Origin: Actinomyces bowdenii
GTDB lineage: Bacteria; Actinomycetota; Actinomycetes; Actinomycetales; Actinomycetaceae
Reading direction: 5' to 3'
DNA: 64,000 bases
Assembly: GCF_017592395.1 (NCBI RefSeq)
Contig: NZ_JAGFOU010000003.1
Coordinates: 62,001-126,000, forward strand
Part shown: positions 1 through 10,100 of the stretch, one piece after another
Numbering within the stretch: the first letter of the stretch is position 1
How the letters are laid out: each line of letters begins with the position of its first letter
Notes under the pieces: model-generated
Seen by the model: only the letters and a program-made list of their open reading frames with translations
Databases searched by the model: none
Told to the model about the DNA's origin: nothing
Made by a program: the position numbers and the translations under genes

Positions 1-1
1 G

Positions 2-1480
2 TCCTGGGAGCCCCAGCTGCCCGACATCCCCACCGGGCTGGACGGACGGGGATCCCTCAGTGAGGAGGAGGCCCACCTGGAGGACCTCCGTACCGCCGCC
101 CGGGCCATTGAGACCGGTGAGCGCATGCGCCGGATCGAGGCCCAGATCCTGGCCCGCGCCCCCGAGCACCAGGTCCAGCCCTCCCTGGAGCGCGTGGAGA
201 TGGTCCTGGACATCCTGGGCAACCCCGAGCGCACCTACCGCACCGTCCACATCACCGGCACCAATGGCAAGACCTCCACGGCCCGTATGGTCGAGCGGCT
301 CCTGGCGGCCACCGGCATGCGCACCGGCCGCTTCACCTCTCCCCATCTGGCCTCGATCCGCGAGCGCATCGCCCTGGACGGCGAGCCGATCAGCCCCGAG
401 GGCTTCATCGCCGCCTGGGAGGACGTGGCCCCTTACATCGAGATGGTCGATGAGCGCTCCCAGGCCGCCGGAGGGCCGCGCCTGTCCTTCTTCGAGGTGC
501 TCACGGTCATGGCGCTGGCGGCCTTCGCCGACCACCCGGTGGATGTGGCCATCATCGAGGTGGGCATGGGCGGGCGGTGGGACGCCACCAATGTCATCCC
601 CGCCGATGTCGCCGTCATCACGCCTGTGGGGCGGGATCATGAGCGCTGGCTGGGCTCCTCGCTGACCGAGATCGCCGCGGAGAAGGCCGGCATCATCAAG
701 GATGGCGGGACGCTGATCACCGCCCACCAGGAGCCGGTGGTGCGTGCGCAGATCGATGCCGCCGTGGCCGCCCGCCGCGTGGTGGAGTGGCGTGAGATCG
801 ACCCCCAGGAGGATCCGGGCGAGCCAGGGGCGGGAGTCCTGGAGGTGGGGGAGCGGCAGATCGCCGTCGGCGGCCAGCTCGTCACGCTGCGCACGCCCGC
901 GGCGGTCTATGAGGATGTCTTCGTGCCCCTGCACGGGCAGTACCAGGCCCATAACGCCCTGCTGGCGCTGGCGGCCAGTGAGGCGGTCTTCGGGGGCGGC
1001 GCCCTGCCCGCGCGCGTCGTGGAGGACGGGTTCGCCTCGGTCACCAGTCCGGGGCGCCTGGAGGTGCTGCGCTCCTCCCCCTCGGTGCTGGTCGACGCCG
1101 CCCACAACCCCCATGGCGTCGAGGCGCTGGTGGCGGCGGTGGAGGAGGTCTTCGGGCTCCGCCACCTGGTGGCGGTGGTGGGGGCCATGGCCGACAAGGA
1201 CGTCGAGGGGATCCTGGCGGGTCTGGAGCCGGTGACCGACGCCGTGGTCTGCGTGCCCATCGACACCCCGCGGGCCATGGAGGCCGCCGATCTGGCCGAG
1301 GTCGCCCGGGAGGTCTACGGGGCCGAGCGCGTCGTGGTCGCCGAGACCCTGAGCGAGGGGGTGGAGCGGGCGGTCTCGCTGTCCGAGGGCTTCGATGCGC
1401 CGCTGACGGCCTCGGGGGTGCTCATCGTGGGCTCGGTGATCCTGGCGGCGCAGGCCCGGGCCCTGTTCGGGCGCGCCTGA
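2..1480 (+). CDS. folC: FolC, dihydrofolate/folylpolyglutamate synthase (5' end cut by window)
   Basis: Adds glutamate to dihydropteroate or folates (ATP-dependent Mur-ligase fold, cytosolic). The frame is open to the window edge, so the true start probably lies upstream; the first internal ATG is at 125. Visible family marks are the P-loop HITGTNGKTST (about 50 codons after that ATG), EVGMGGRWDATN, and VDAAHNPHGVEAL in the C-terminal ligase domain. About 450 residues after the internal ATG match the usual length. In many actinobacteria folC sits close to ndk; here a trehalose island separates them. Confident in function, not in the start. Confidence 0.93.
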   Translation, partial: SWEPQLPDIPTGLDGRGSLSEEEAHLEDLRTAARAIETGERMRRIEAQILARAPEHQVQPSLERVEMVLDILGNPERTYRTVHITGTNGKTSTARMVERLLAATGMRTGRFTSPHLASIRERIALDGEPISPEGFIAAWEDVAPYIEMVDERSQAAGGPRLSFFEVLTVMALAAFADHPVDVAIIEVGMGGRWDATNVIPADVAVITPVGRDHERWLGSSLTEIAAEKAGIIKDGGTLITAHQEPVVRAQIDAAVAARRVVEWREIDPQEDPGEPGAGVLEVGERQIAVGGQLVTLRTPAAVYEDVFVPLHGQYQAHNALLALAASEAVFGGGALPARVVEDGFASVTSPGRLEVLRSSPSVLVDAAHNPHGVEALVAAVEEVFGLRHLVAVVGAMADKDVEGILAGLEPVTDAVVCVPIDTPRAMEAADLAEVAREVYGAERVVVAETLSEGVERAVSLSEGFDAPLTASGVLIVGSVILAAQARALFGRA

Positions 1481-1606
1481 GGCGCTGGTGTCGCAGGCGC
1501 GGGTCGGACCCAGTGCCGGGCCGTGCGCCCAGAGGGCCCATCGGGTGCACGGCCCGGTGGTGATTCCAGGAGCGGGTTGCGCCACGAAGGGATGTGTCGC
1601 GGGTCA

Positions 1607-1612
1607 TAGGAT
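1607..1612 (+). promoter_or_regulatory. Candidate -10 box of the treC-treB promoter
   Basis: TAGGAT lies just upstream of the two tre palindromes. A transcript starting about 7 nt downstream would run straight into the operator pair, which fits repression by roadblock. No convincing -35 is visible. Confidence 0.3.
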
Positions 1613-1626
1613 GTAACCCTTCCTGG

Positions 1627-1660
1627 CTTGTGCGCACAAGTGCATACTTGTGCGCACAAG
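1627..1660. promoter_or_regulatory. Tandem TreR operators (two copies of CTTGTGCGCACAAG)
   Basis: Two identical perfect 14-bp palindromes CTTGTGCGCACAAG occupy 1627-1640 and 1647-1660, with centres 20 bp apart on nearly the same helix face. A third copy with only the outermost base changed lies upstream of treR at 6422-6435. Position between folC and treC, and reuse at the regulator gene, make them the probable binding sites of the GntR-type TreR. Confidence 0.8.
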
Positions 1661-1715
1661 TGGTCCGCGCGGGTGCCCGCCCCGGGCCATCAGCCTTCCC
1701 CAGGAGAGCAGCCCC

Positions 1716-3386
1716 ATGTCCTTCCACGACAAGGTCGTCTACCAGATCTATCCCAAGTCCTTCCGCGACACCACGGGCAACGGGGTCGGTGATCTGCGGG
1801 GGATCATCGAGAAGGCCGACTACATCGCCTCCCTGGGGGTGGACATGGTCTGGCTCAACCCCTTCTTCCCCTCACCGGGCAATGACAACGGCTACGACGT
1901 GTCCGACTACTGCGCCATCGACCCGGCCATGGGCACCATGGAGGACTTCGAGGAGATGGTCGAGGCCCTGGCCCGGCGCGGCGTCGGCGTCATGCTCGAC
2001 ATGGTGCTCAACCACACCTCCACCGAGCACGAGTGGTTCCAGCGCGCCCTGGCCGGAGACCCCGCCTACCAGGACTACTACATCCTGCGGCCGCCCAAGG
2101 AGGACGGCTCCCTGCCCACCAACTGGGTCTCGAAGTTCGGGGGCCCGGCGTGGGCGCCGTTCGGGGAGACCGGGCTGTACTACCTGCACCTGTTCGACAC
2201 CACCCAGGCCGATCTCAACTGGCGCAACCCCGCGGTGCGCGCCGAGGCCGCCCGTGTGGTCAACTTCTGGCGGGCCAAGGGGGTGCACGGCTTCCGCTTC
2301 GACGTCATCAATCTCATCGGCAAGGACGAGGTGCTGCGCGACGCCCCCGCCGGCACCGATGACCGCGCCATGTACACCGATGGGCCGCTCGTCCACGACT
2401 ACCTGCGCGAGCTGGCCGCCTCCAGCTTCGGCCAGGACCCCGACGCTGTGACCGTGGGGGAGATGTCCTCCACCAGCGTCGAGGCCTGCGTGGGCTACTC
2501 CAACCCCGACAACCGCGAGCTGAGCATGGTCTTCAGCTTCCACCACCTCAAGGTCGACTACGCGGGCGGCGCCAAGTGGACGCGCATGCCCTACGACCTG
2601 GCCGCCCTCAAGCGCATCCTCGACCAGTGGGCCACGGGCATGCAGGCCGGCGGCGGCTGGAACGCCCTGTTCTGGAACAACCACGACCAGCCCCGGGCCA
2701 TCGACCGCTTCGCCGACCCCGAGCACCACCACGCCGAGTCCGCCACCATGCTGGCCACCGCCATCCACCTGCTGCGCGGCACCCCCTATGTCTACATGGG
2801 CGAGGAGATCGGCATGACCGATCCCGCCTATCTGGGCATCGAGGACTACGTCGACGTCGAGGCCCGCAACGCCTATGAGGAGCTGACCTCCGGCGGCATG
2901 GACCCCCAGGAGGCCTTCGCCATCGTCCACGCCAAGGCGCGGGACAACGCCCGCACCCCCATGCAGTGGACCGAGGAGGACCCCGGTGCCGGCTTCACCT
3001 CCGGGACGCCCTGGCTGCGCCCCACCAACCAGCGGTCCATCAACGTGGCCAAGGAGGAGCGGGAGGGCCGGATCCTGCCCTACTACCGGCGCCTCATCGC
3101 CCTGCGCAAGGAGAACCCCGTGATCTCCCGGGGCCATTACGCCCCGCACGCCGCGGACCACCCCGATGTCCTGGCCTACACCCGCGAGCTGGACGGCACC
3201 CGCCTGCTCGTCATGTGCAACTTCCGGGGCCACGAGGCGGCTGTCGAGCTGCCCGAGGGCCTGGAGGCCCAGCGGGTGCGGACCCTCATCGCCAACTACG
3301 AGGACCGCGGGGCCGAGCCCCTGGCCCAGGGCGATGGTGGGACCGTGACCCTGCGCCCCTACGAGGCCCTGGCCCTCATCTCCTAG
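1716..3386 (+). CDS. treC: TreC, trehalose-6-phosphate hydrolase (GH13)
   Basis: Hydrolyses trehalose 6-phosphate, made by the PTS during uptake, to glucose and glucose 6-phosphate. The 556-residue protein starts MSFHDKVVYQIYPKSF, the typical start of GH13 alpha-glucosidases. The conserved blocks are in order: DMVLNHTS (region I), GFRFDVINL with the nucleophilic Asp (II), TVGEMSST with the acid/base Glu (III) and FWNNHDQPR (IV). The ATG at 1716 is preferred because CAGGAGAG lies 8-15 nt upstream. It is first in a treC-treB operon and preceded by two TreR-type operators. Related oligo-1,6-glucosidases share these motifs; the adjacent trehalose-type PTS and regulator decide the call. Confidence 0.9.
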   Translation: MSFHDKVVYQIYPKSFRDTTGNGVGDLRGIIEKADYIASLGVDMVWLNPFFPSPGNDNGYDVSDYCAIDPAMGTMEDFEEMVEALARRGVGVMLDMVLNHTSTEHEWFQRALAGDPAYQDYYILRPPKEDGSLPTNWVSKFGGPAWAPFGETGLYYLHLFDTTQADLNWRNPAVRAEAARVVNFWRAKGVHGFRFDVINLIGKDEVLRDAPAGTDDRAMYTDGPLVHDYLRELAASSFGQDPDAVTVGEMSSTSVEACVGYSNPDNRELSMVFSFHHLKVDYAGGAKWTRMPYDLAALKRILDQWATGMQAGGGWNALFWNNHDQPRAIDRFADPEHHHAESATMLATAIHLLRGTPYVYMGEEIGMTDPAYLGIEDYVDVEARNAYEELTSGGMDPQEAFAIVHAKARDNARTPMQWTEEDPGAGFTSGTPWLRPTNQRSINVAKEEREGRILPYYRRLIALRKENPVISRGHYAPHAADHPDVLAYTRELDGTRLLVMCNFRGHEAAVELPEGLEAQRVRTLIANYEDRGAEPLAQGDGGTVTLRPYEALALIS

Positions 3387-3478
3387 GCGGCACGGGCCCT
3401 CTCGGTCCCGCGCCCCGACCCCCGTACCGACGACCCCTTGCTTCCACCGCATTCCACCGCGCTCCGAGAGGAACCCTC

Positions 3479-5545
3479 ATGTCACAACCCGCTGCGGACC
3501 GCCAGGTCCAGATCGTCTCCCCGGTCACGGGAACGGTCCTCGACCTGGGCGACGTCCCCGATCCCGTCTTCTCCTCCAAGGCCGTCGGCGACGGGCTCGG
3601 CGTCGAGCCCGAGGCCGGCGCCGCCAGCACCCAGGTGCTCTCCCCGGTCCGGGCGGAGGTGACCATGGTGGCCGGCACCGGCCACGCCGTCGGGCTCAAG
3701 ACCGACAACGGCCTGGAGGTCCTCCTGCACCTGGGCGTGGACACCGTCGAGCTGGAGGGCAAGCCCTTCTCCCTGGAGGTGGCCCTCGGCGACACCGTCA
3801 CGGCCGGCCAGCCCCTGGGCACCATGGACCTGGCGGCTGTGCGCGAGGCGGGCAAGGAGACCACCGCCATCGTGGTGCTGACCAACACCATGACCCACCT
3901 GGGGTCCCTGGAGGTCACCACCGGCCCCATCCAGGCCGGCGAGGCCATCGCCACCGCCACCCTCAAGGGCCAGGAGCCCGCCCCGGCCGCCGCCCCCGCC
4001 GGGGCCGCCGTGGAGGCGGCCGGATCCGGCGAGCGCACCGATGGGCTGACCGGCTTCGACGCCACCGCCGCCGACATCATCGCCGGCATCGGCGGGCCCG
4101 ACAACGTCCGCTCCGTCATCCACTGCATCACCCGCGTGCGCTTCTACCTCAAGGACGAGTCCGTGGCCGACGACGCCGGCGTGGCGGACCTCGACGGCGT
4201 CATCGACGTGGTCAAGTCCGGGGGCCAGTACCAGGTGGTCATCGGCCCCGAGGTCGTCGACGTCTACGAGGCCATCGTCGCCCAGCTGCCCGGGGTGGGC
4301 GCCGGCGGCGCCGAGGAGGCCGTGGAGGTCGTCGAGCGGCCCTCGACGCCGTGGGGATGGGTCAAGCTCGGCTTCTCCTCCCTCATCGGGGTCATCACCG
4401 GCTCCATGATCCCCGTGGTCGGCATGCTGGCCGCCTCCGGCATCCTCAAGGGGATCCTGGCCCTCCTCACCCAGTTCCAGGTCGTCGTCCCCGACTCCGA
4501 CACCTACCGGTTCATCGACGCGATGAGCTCCTCGATGTTCTTCTTCCTGCCCATCATCGTGGGCTTCACCGCCGCGCGGCGCCTGGGCTCCGACCCCATC
4601 GTCGTGGCCATCATCGGCGGTGTGCTGGCCTACCCCTCGGTGGTGGAGATGTCCAACCCCGAGTCCGAGGGCTACCACGTGGTGGCCCGCGTGGGCCGCA
4701 CCGTGTTCAACGCCGACTTCTTCGGCATCCCGGTGTCCCTTCCCGAGGGCAATGCCTACGCCTACTCGATCTTCCCCATCATCGTGGCCGCCTGGCTGGC
4801 CTCCAAGATCGAGCCCGTGCTCAAGCGGATGATCCCCGCCGTCGTGCGCTCCATCTTCATGCCGCTGATCGAGATCTTCGTGGTCTCGGCCCTCATCCTG
4901 CTGGTCTTCGGCCCCATCGTCATGTTCATCTCCGGTGGCATCGCCGCCCTGATCAACGCGGTGCTGTCCTTCAACTACGCCATTGCGGGCCTGCTCATCG
5001 GGGGCTTCTACCAGTGCCTGGTCATCTTCGGCCTGCACTGGGCGGTCATCCCGCTCATCTCCTCGGAGCTGGCCGCCACCGGCAGCTCCCACCTCAACGC
5101 CATCGTCTCGGCCACCATGATCGCCCAGGGCGGCGGCGCCCTGGCCGTGTGGGCCAAGGTCAATAAGGCCAAGATCCGCGGCATGGCGGGCACGGCCACC
5201 ATCTCCGCCTTCTGCGGGGTGACCGAGCCGGCCATGTACGGCCTCAACCTCAAGTACGGGCGGATCTTCCTGACCGCATCCACCGGCGGGGCCGTGGGCG
5301 GCCTGCTCACCGGCTTGCTGAACGTCAACATGTACGGCTTCACCGGCGGCTTCGTGGGCTTCCCCTCCTTCGTCAACCCCGAGGGCATCGACGCCGGCTT
5401 CACCGGCTTCTGGATCGCCTCGGCCGCGGCCCTGGTGGTCTCCTTCCTGGCCACCTACTTCTTCGGCTTCAAGCTCGCCGACTTCGACGCGGGCCGGGAT
5501 GTCAAGAAGGTCCGCCTGGGCAACCGCGAGCCGGTCGCCAAGTAG
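3479..5545 (+). CDS. treB: TreB, trehalose-specific PTS enzyme EIIABC (EIIA at the N-terminus)
   Basis: Membrane transporter that imports and phosphorylates trehalose using phosphate relayed from HPr. Of 688 residues, about 1-150 are a glucose-type EIIA domain with two histidines in GHAVGLK (H69) and VLLHLGVDTV (H84, probable phospho-His). About 190-265 are EIIB with the phospho-Cys in VIHCITRVRF (C216). About 300-670 are the hydrophobic EIIC channel with several membrane segments. A/P/E-rich linkers separate the domains. E. coli TreB is EIIBC without EIIA, and fused EIIAs are more often C-terminal, so the A-B-C order is unusual. GAGAGGAAC upstream serves as ribosome binding site. Specificity is inferred from treC and treR. 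Confidence 0.88.
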   Translation: MSQPAADRQVQIVSPVTGTVLDLGDVPDPVFSSKAVGDGLGVEPEAGAASTQVLSPVRAEVTMVAGTGHAVGLKTDNGLEVLLHLGVDTVELEGKPFSLEVALGDTVTAGQPLGTMDLAAVREAGKETTAIVVLTNTMTHLGSLEVTTGPIQAGEAIATATLKGQEPAPAAAPAGAAVEAAGSGERTDGLTGFDATAADIIAGIGGPDNVRSVIHCITRVRFYLKDESVADDAGVADLDGVIDVVKSGGQYQVVIGPEVVDVYEAIVAQLPGVGAGGAEEAVEVVERPSTPWGWVKLGFSSLIGVITGSMIPVVGMLAASGILKGILALLTQFQVVVPDSDTYRFIDAMSSSMFFFLPIIVGFTAARRLGSDPIVVAIIGGVLAYPSVVEMSNPESEGYHVVARVGRTVFNADFFGIPVSLPEGNAYAYSIFPIIVAAWLASKIEPVLKRMIPAVVRSIFMPLIEIFVVSALILLVFGPIVMFISGGIAALINAVLSFNYAIAGLLIGGFYQCLVIFGLHWAVIPLISSELAATGSSHLNAIVSATMIAQGGGALAVWAKVNKAKIRGMAGTATISAFCGVTEPAMYGLNLKYGRIFLTASTGGAVGGLLTGLLNVNMYGFTGGFVGFPSFVNPEGIDAGFTGFWIASAAALVVSFLATYFFGFKLADFDAGRDVKKVRLGNREPVAK

Positions 5546-5591
5546 TGCCCTCAGCCGCCTCGGCTCTTCCGAGCGCCATGTGAGTGCCATG

Positions 5592-5631
5592 TCAGTGCGC
5601 CGGCACCCCCCGTGGGGTGCCGGCGCACTCA
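5592..5631. terminator. Bidirectional terminator between treB and treR
   Basis: A perfect 16-bp stem (5594-5609 with 5614-5629) closes a CCGT tetraloop. It follows treB and overlaps the treR stop codon, so it can serve both convergent transcripts. No long T-run is visible on either side, as is common in high-GC actinobacteria. Confidence 0.75.
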
Positions 5632-6393
5632 CATGCCGGTGATCGGCTGGCGGGGCAGGCGGTGGGCGGTGGCCTGGAAGGTGAAATCCACGGGGGAGTG
5701 GCGCGAGCGGGTGTACTCGAAGGGCGTGCCCGTGGAGTCGAAGACGGTGGAGGCCACCACCACCACGCAGTCCATGCCCCCCAGGTGGAGGAACTGGCGG
5801 TCCTGGGGGCTGGCGAGGCCCACGCTCACCTCGCGACTGGCCGTGGCCACCCGGATCCCCAGCTCGCCCTCGATGTAGCGGTAGACCGAGGCCTCCACGA
5901 TCTGCTGGGACAGGCCCGGCACCATCTCGGTCAGGAAGCAGCTGCGGTCCCGGATGAGGGGGACGTTGCCGATGAGCCGCAGGCGCTCGACGACGGTGAT
6001 GGGGGCCCCCTGGGCCAGGCCGCTGGCGGCGGCGAGGTCGGGGTCCACCGTGGTGCGCTCCAGGGAGATCATGTGGGTGGACAGCTCGATGTTCAGGCGG
6101 GAGGCGGCCTCGCTCATGGACTCGATGCCCCCGATGGTGAAGGTCGAGGCCGGGCGGGGGCGGTGGATGACCTGCACGCCCCGGCCCTGCATGGTCTGGA
6201 CCAGGCCCTGGGCCACCAGCAGGGCGATGGCCTTGCGTACGGTGTTGCGCGTGCAGTCGAACTCCTGGGCCAGGGCGTTCTCCGAGGGGAGGAACTCCAG
6301 GAAGCCGTAATAGCCCGAGGTGATGCGCTCGTGAAGATCCTGGAATATCTGGTCGTACTTGGCCTGGGCCACCGAGGGCTCCTCCTGCTGCAT
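5629..6393 (-). CDS. treR: TreR, GntR-family (HutC type) trehalose operon repressor
   Basis: A 254-residue regulator. The N-terminal 75 residues form a GntR winged helix (KYDQIFQDLHERITSGYYG, LPSENALAQEFDCTRNTVRKAI). The C-terminal UTRA effector domain is marked by ERLRLIGNVPLIRDRSCFL and a final SPVDFTFQATAHRLPRQP. GntR/UTRA TreR proteins sense trehalose 6-phosphate, as known from Bacillus. It is convergent with treCB. A near-copy of the tre palindrome lies 29-42 bp upstream of its ATG, suggesting autoregulation. An in-frame GTG 24 nt upstream is an alternative start; neither start has a strong ribosome binding site. Confidence 0.85.
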   Translation of the reverse strand: MQQEEPSVAQAKYDQIFQDLHERITSGYYGFLEFLPSENALAQEFDCTRNTVRKAIALLVAQGLVQTMQGRGVQVIHRPRPASTFTIGGIESMSEAASRLNIELSTHMISLERTTVDPDLAAASGLAQGAPITVVERLRLIGNVPLIRDRSCFLTEMVPGLSQQIVEASVYRYIEGELGIRVATASREVSVGLASPQDRQFLHLGGMDCVVVVASTVFDSTGTPFEYTRSRHSPVDFTFQATAHRLPRQPITGM

Positions 6394-6421
6394 GCTGCGG
6401 GTGTGCCGGACAGGCACTGCG

Positions 6422-6435
6422 GTTGTGCGCACAAG
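6422..6435. promoter_or_regulatory. TreR operator upstream of treR
   Basis: GTTGTGCGCACAAG matches the two treC-side palindromes except for the first base; the central 12 bp are a perfect palindrome. It lies 29 bp before the treR start codon. Confidence 0.72.
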
Positions 6436-6666
6436 TATGGTGCCACGGGCGGTCCCCGGAGGCACCGACACGAGCGGCACCCGGGGCCGGGACCGACCCG
6501 GATCCTCGCGCGGCCCCCTCCCGGGCCCGCGCGCGACCGGCGCTGCCGCGGGCCCGCACTTGCGCCGGTGGCGGTCCCGTGAGCACCATGGCCTGCGCCC
6601 GCCACCCATGGCCGGGCGGCCCCCTCCCGGGCCCGGAGGGCCACTGACGCCGAAAGGACATCCCCC

Positions 6667-7104
6667 ATGCCCCAGCCCACCGCCGGCCGCATCCTCATCC
6701 TCATCAAGCCCGACGCCGTCGAGCGCCGGCTCGTCGGCGAGATCCTGCGCCGCATCGAGGACAAGGGCTACAGCCTCACCGCGCTCAGGACCGTCACGCC
6801 CACCCCCGGGATCCTGGCCGAGCACTACGCCGAGCACGCGGACAAGCCCTTCTACCCCGGCATCGTGGAGTACATGACCTCCGGGCCCGTCGTCGCGGCC
6901 GTGGCCGAGGGCCAGCGCGTCGTGGAGGGCGTGCGCTCCCTCATGGGCCCCACCGACCCCACCACCGCCGCGCCCGGCACCATCCGGGGCGACCTGGGGC
7001 GCGACTGGGGCACCAGTGCCATCCAGAACCTCGTCCACGGCTCGGACTCCGAGGACTCCGCCGCCCGCGAGATCGCCATCTGGTTCCCCGAGCTCGCCGG
7101 CTGA
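6667..7104 (+). CDS. ndk: Nucleoside diphosphate kinase
   Basis: Transfers the gamma phosphate from ATP to NDPs through a phosphohistidine and balances the NTP/dNTP pools. At 145 residues it is the usual length. It opens with ILILIKPDAVERRLVGEIL, and the active-site motif AIQNLVHGSDS places the catalytic His at 124. GAAAGGA, 9-15 nt upstream, is the ribosome binding site. It stands 71 bp before smc and diverges from treR. Confidence 0.97.
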   Translation: MPQPTAGRILILIKPDAVERRLVGEILRRIEDKGYSLTALRTVTPTPGILAEHYAEHADKPFYPGIVEYMTSGPVVAAVAEGQRVVEGVRSLMGPTDPTTAAPGTIRGDLGRDWGTSAIQNLVHGSDSEDSAAREIAIWFPELAG

Positions 7105-7162
7105 CCCCCGGCGATCGCCGGGCCGGTCCCCGCGGCTGCGCGCCGGGCCCAGCACCGCCAGC

Positions 7163-7168
7163 TATGGT
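7163..7168 (+). promoter_or_regulatory. -10 box of a leaderless smc promoter
   Basis: TATGGT is followed by exactly 6 nt (GGGCCC) and the GTG start of smc, so transcription would begin at or next to the start codon. The same box and spacing occur before xerC. Confidence 0.55.
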
Positions 7169-7174
7169 GGGCCC

Positions 7175-10100
7175 GTGCACCTCAAGACGTTGACGATCAA
7201 GGGATTCAAGTCCTTCGCCTCGTCAACCACCCTCCGCCTGGAGCCGGGCATCACCGCCGTGGTGGGCCCCAACGGCTCGGGCAAGTCCAATGTGGTCGAC
7301 GCCCTGACCTGGGTGATGGGGGAGCAGGGGGCCAAGAACCTGCGCGGCGGGTCCATGGCCGACGTCATCTTCGCCGGGGCGGGCTCGCGGCCCGCCCTGG
7401 GGCGCGCCGAGGTCAGCCTCACCATCGACAACACCGATGGCGCCCTGCCCATCGACTACACCGAGGTCACCATCTCGCGCACCCTCTTCCGCGGGGGCGG
7501 CAGCGAGTACCACATCAACGGCACCCAGTGCCGCCTCCTGGATGTCCGGGAGTTGCTGTCCGACACCGGCCTGGGCCGCCAGATGCACTCCATCGTGGGC
7601 CAGGGACGGCTCGACGCCGTCCTGAGCGCCACGCCTGAGGACCGCCGCGGCTTCATCGAGGAGGCCGCCGGGGTCCTCAAGCACCGCAAGCGCAAGGAGC
7701 GGGCCCTGCGCAAGCTGGAGGCCATGGGGGCCGACCTGGCCCGCGTGGCCGACCTGGCCCAGGAGCTGCGCCGCCAGCTCGGCCCCCTGGCCCGCCAGGC
7801 GGCCGTGGCCCGGCGCGCCCGCACCATCCAGATCGAGGTCCGCGACGCCTCGGCCCGCCTGCTGGCCGACGACGTCGTCCAGGCGCAGTCCCTCCTGGAG
7901 GCCGGGCAGGAGGACTCCGCCGTGCGGGAGCGCCGCCGCGCCGACGCCCAGCAGGCCCAGGACCGGGCCCGCGCCCGCCTGGAGGGCCTGGCCCAGGAGG
8001 AGGCCGCCTGCGCCCGGCGCCTGTCCCGGGCCGCCGAGGTGTGGGAGGACCTCACCGGCGCCGCGCAGTCCCTGGCGGCCCTGGAGCAGGTCGCCGCCGA
8101 GCGGGTGCGCCTGCTGGCATCCGCCACCGCCCCGCCGCGCGGGCCCGATCCCGCCGAGCTCGAGCGCCGGGCCCAGGAGGCGGCCCAGGAGGAGGCCGAC
8201 CTGTCCCGGGCCGTCGAGGCCGCCGGAATCGCGCTGGAGGAGGCCTCGCGCCAGCGCGGCGAGGCCGAGGCCGCTGAGGCGCGCGCCGAGCAGCGCCTGG
8301 CCGCCCTCCAGCGCCGGCAGGCCGAGCACCGCGAGGCCCTGGCCCGCGCCGGGGGCCGCCTGGCCTCGGCCCGCAGCAGGCATGAGGCCTCCCAGGCGGC
8401 CCTGGACCATGCCCGCGCCTCCCTGGACTCCGCCCAGGGGCGCCAGGCCCGCGCCGAGGCCGATCTGGCCCGGGCCCAGCGCGACCAGTCCGGGGAGGGC
8501 GCCGGGAGACCGGCCGAGCAGGGGCCCGGGGAAGGTGCCGAGAGCGGGGGCCGCACCTCCACGGGCCTTGCCTCCGATCGGGCCGCCGCGGAGGTGGCCC
8601 GCGCCCGCCAGGCCGTCTCCCAGGCCACCGACGCCCGCCGGGAGGCCGCCGCTGAGGTGGCCACCTGGACCGCCCGCCGCGACACCCTGGCCCTGTCACT
8701 GCGCGGCCAGGACGGCACCGGGGCGCTCCTGGAGGCAGGAGTCGGCGGAGTGCTGGGGCCCCTGGCCGAGCACATCGAGGTCGAGCGCGGCTGGGAGAAT
8801 GCCGTGGCCGCCCTCCTGCGCGATCTGGCGGGGGCGGGACTGGTCCAGGACACCACCAGTGCCTACGCCGCCCTGGAGCGATCGCGGGACCAGGACATGG
8901 GAGGGGTGGGCCTGGTCCTGGCCGACGCCCAGCTGCCGCCGGCGCCCCGGGTGCGCTCCGGTGAGCCCCCGGTCCCGGGGGCCCGCCCGGCCGCCGGGCT
9001 GGTCAGCGCTTCCCGGCCGGGCCTGGTCCGGGTGCTCGCCCACCTGCTGGCGGGCGCTTGGGCGGTTGAGGACATGGAGGCCGCCCGGGCCCTGCGCGAG
9101 CACGAGCCGAGCGACATCGTGGCCACCCGCGACGGGGACGTTCTGGCCCCCGGGTGGGTGGTGGGCGCGGGCCGGGGGGCCTCCTCCGTCCTGGAGCTGG
9201 CCGCCGCGCATGAGGAGGCCCAGGCCCAGGCGCAGGCCGCGGTCCGCGCCGAGGCCCGGGCCGATGCTGCGCTGGCGCAGGCCCGGGAGGCCGAGGAGGC
9301 CGCCCGCCAGCGGCTGGGCGAGGCACTGAGCGCCCTGCGCCGGGCCGACGCCGAGGCCGCCCGCGCCGCCCAGGCCATCGCCCGCCTGGCCTCCGCGGCC
9401 CACGCCGCCGGCGAGGAGGCCGAGCGCGCCCGGCACGTCCTGGAGCGCGCTCAGGACGAGGCCGCCACGCGCACCGCCGAGCTGGCCGCGGCCACCACCG
9501 CCCTGGCCGAGATCGAGGACCCGCAGGGCGGGGCCGGCCGGCAGGCCGATGGCGCCCTGGAGGAGGCGGGCCAGGCCCGCCAGGAGGCCCTCGCGGCCGC
9601 CAGGCGGGCCAGGTCCCAGGAGACCGAGGCCCGCCTGGCCCTGCGCACCGCCGAGGAGCGCGAGCGCTCCCGCCGGGGCCGGGCCGAGTCCCTGCGGGCC
9701 TCGGCCCGCCGCGAGCGCGAGCAGCGCTTGGAGGCCGAGCGGGCCGCGGCCCGGCGGGCCGCCCAGGTGGAGGTGGCCGCGCAGGTGCGCGACCGGGCCC
9801 GCGCCGCGGCTCGAGTGGCCGGTGACAGCGCCCACCAGGCCGCCGCTGAGCGCCGCGCCGCCCAGGACGAGCGCGCCCGGGTGGCGGCGGAGACCAGCCG
9901 GGCCCACGAGGAGATCGATGCCCTGGTCAAGGAGCTGGCCGCGCTCACCGATGCCGCCCACCGCGAGGAGGTGGCGAGGGCCGAGCAGCGCATGCGCCTG
10001 GAGGCGCTGGCCGAGCGCGCCATGGGCGAGCTCGGCGTGGAGCTCGAGGCGCTGGTGGAGGAGTACGGGCCTCACATGCCGGTGCCCGATGCCGTGGAGC

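Noticed and set aside
3482-6661. Very long open frame antisense to treB and running through treR.
   Set aside because: It is a mirror of the strong GC3 bias of treB; repetitive Gly/Asp/His content and no motifs. Similar antisense frames over treC, smc and dxr were discarded for the same reason.
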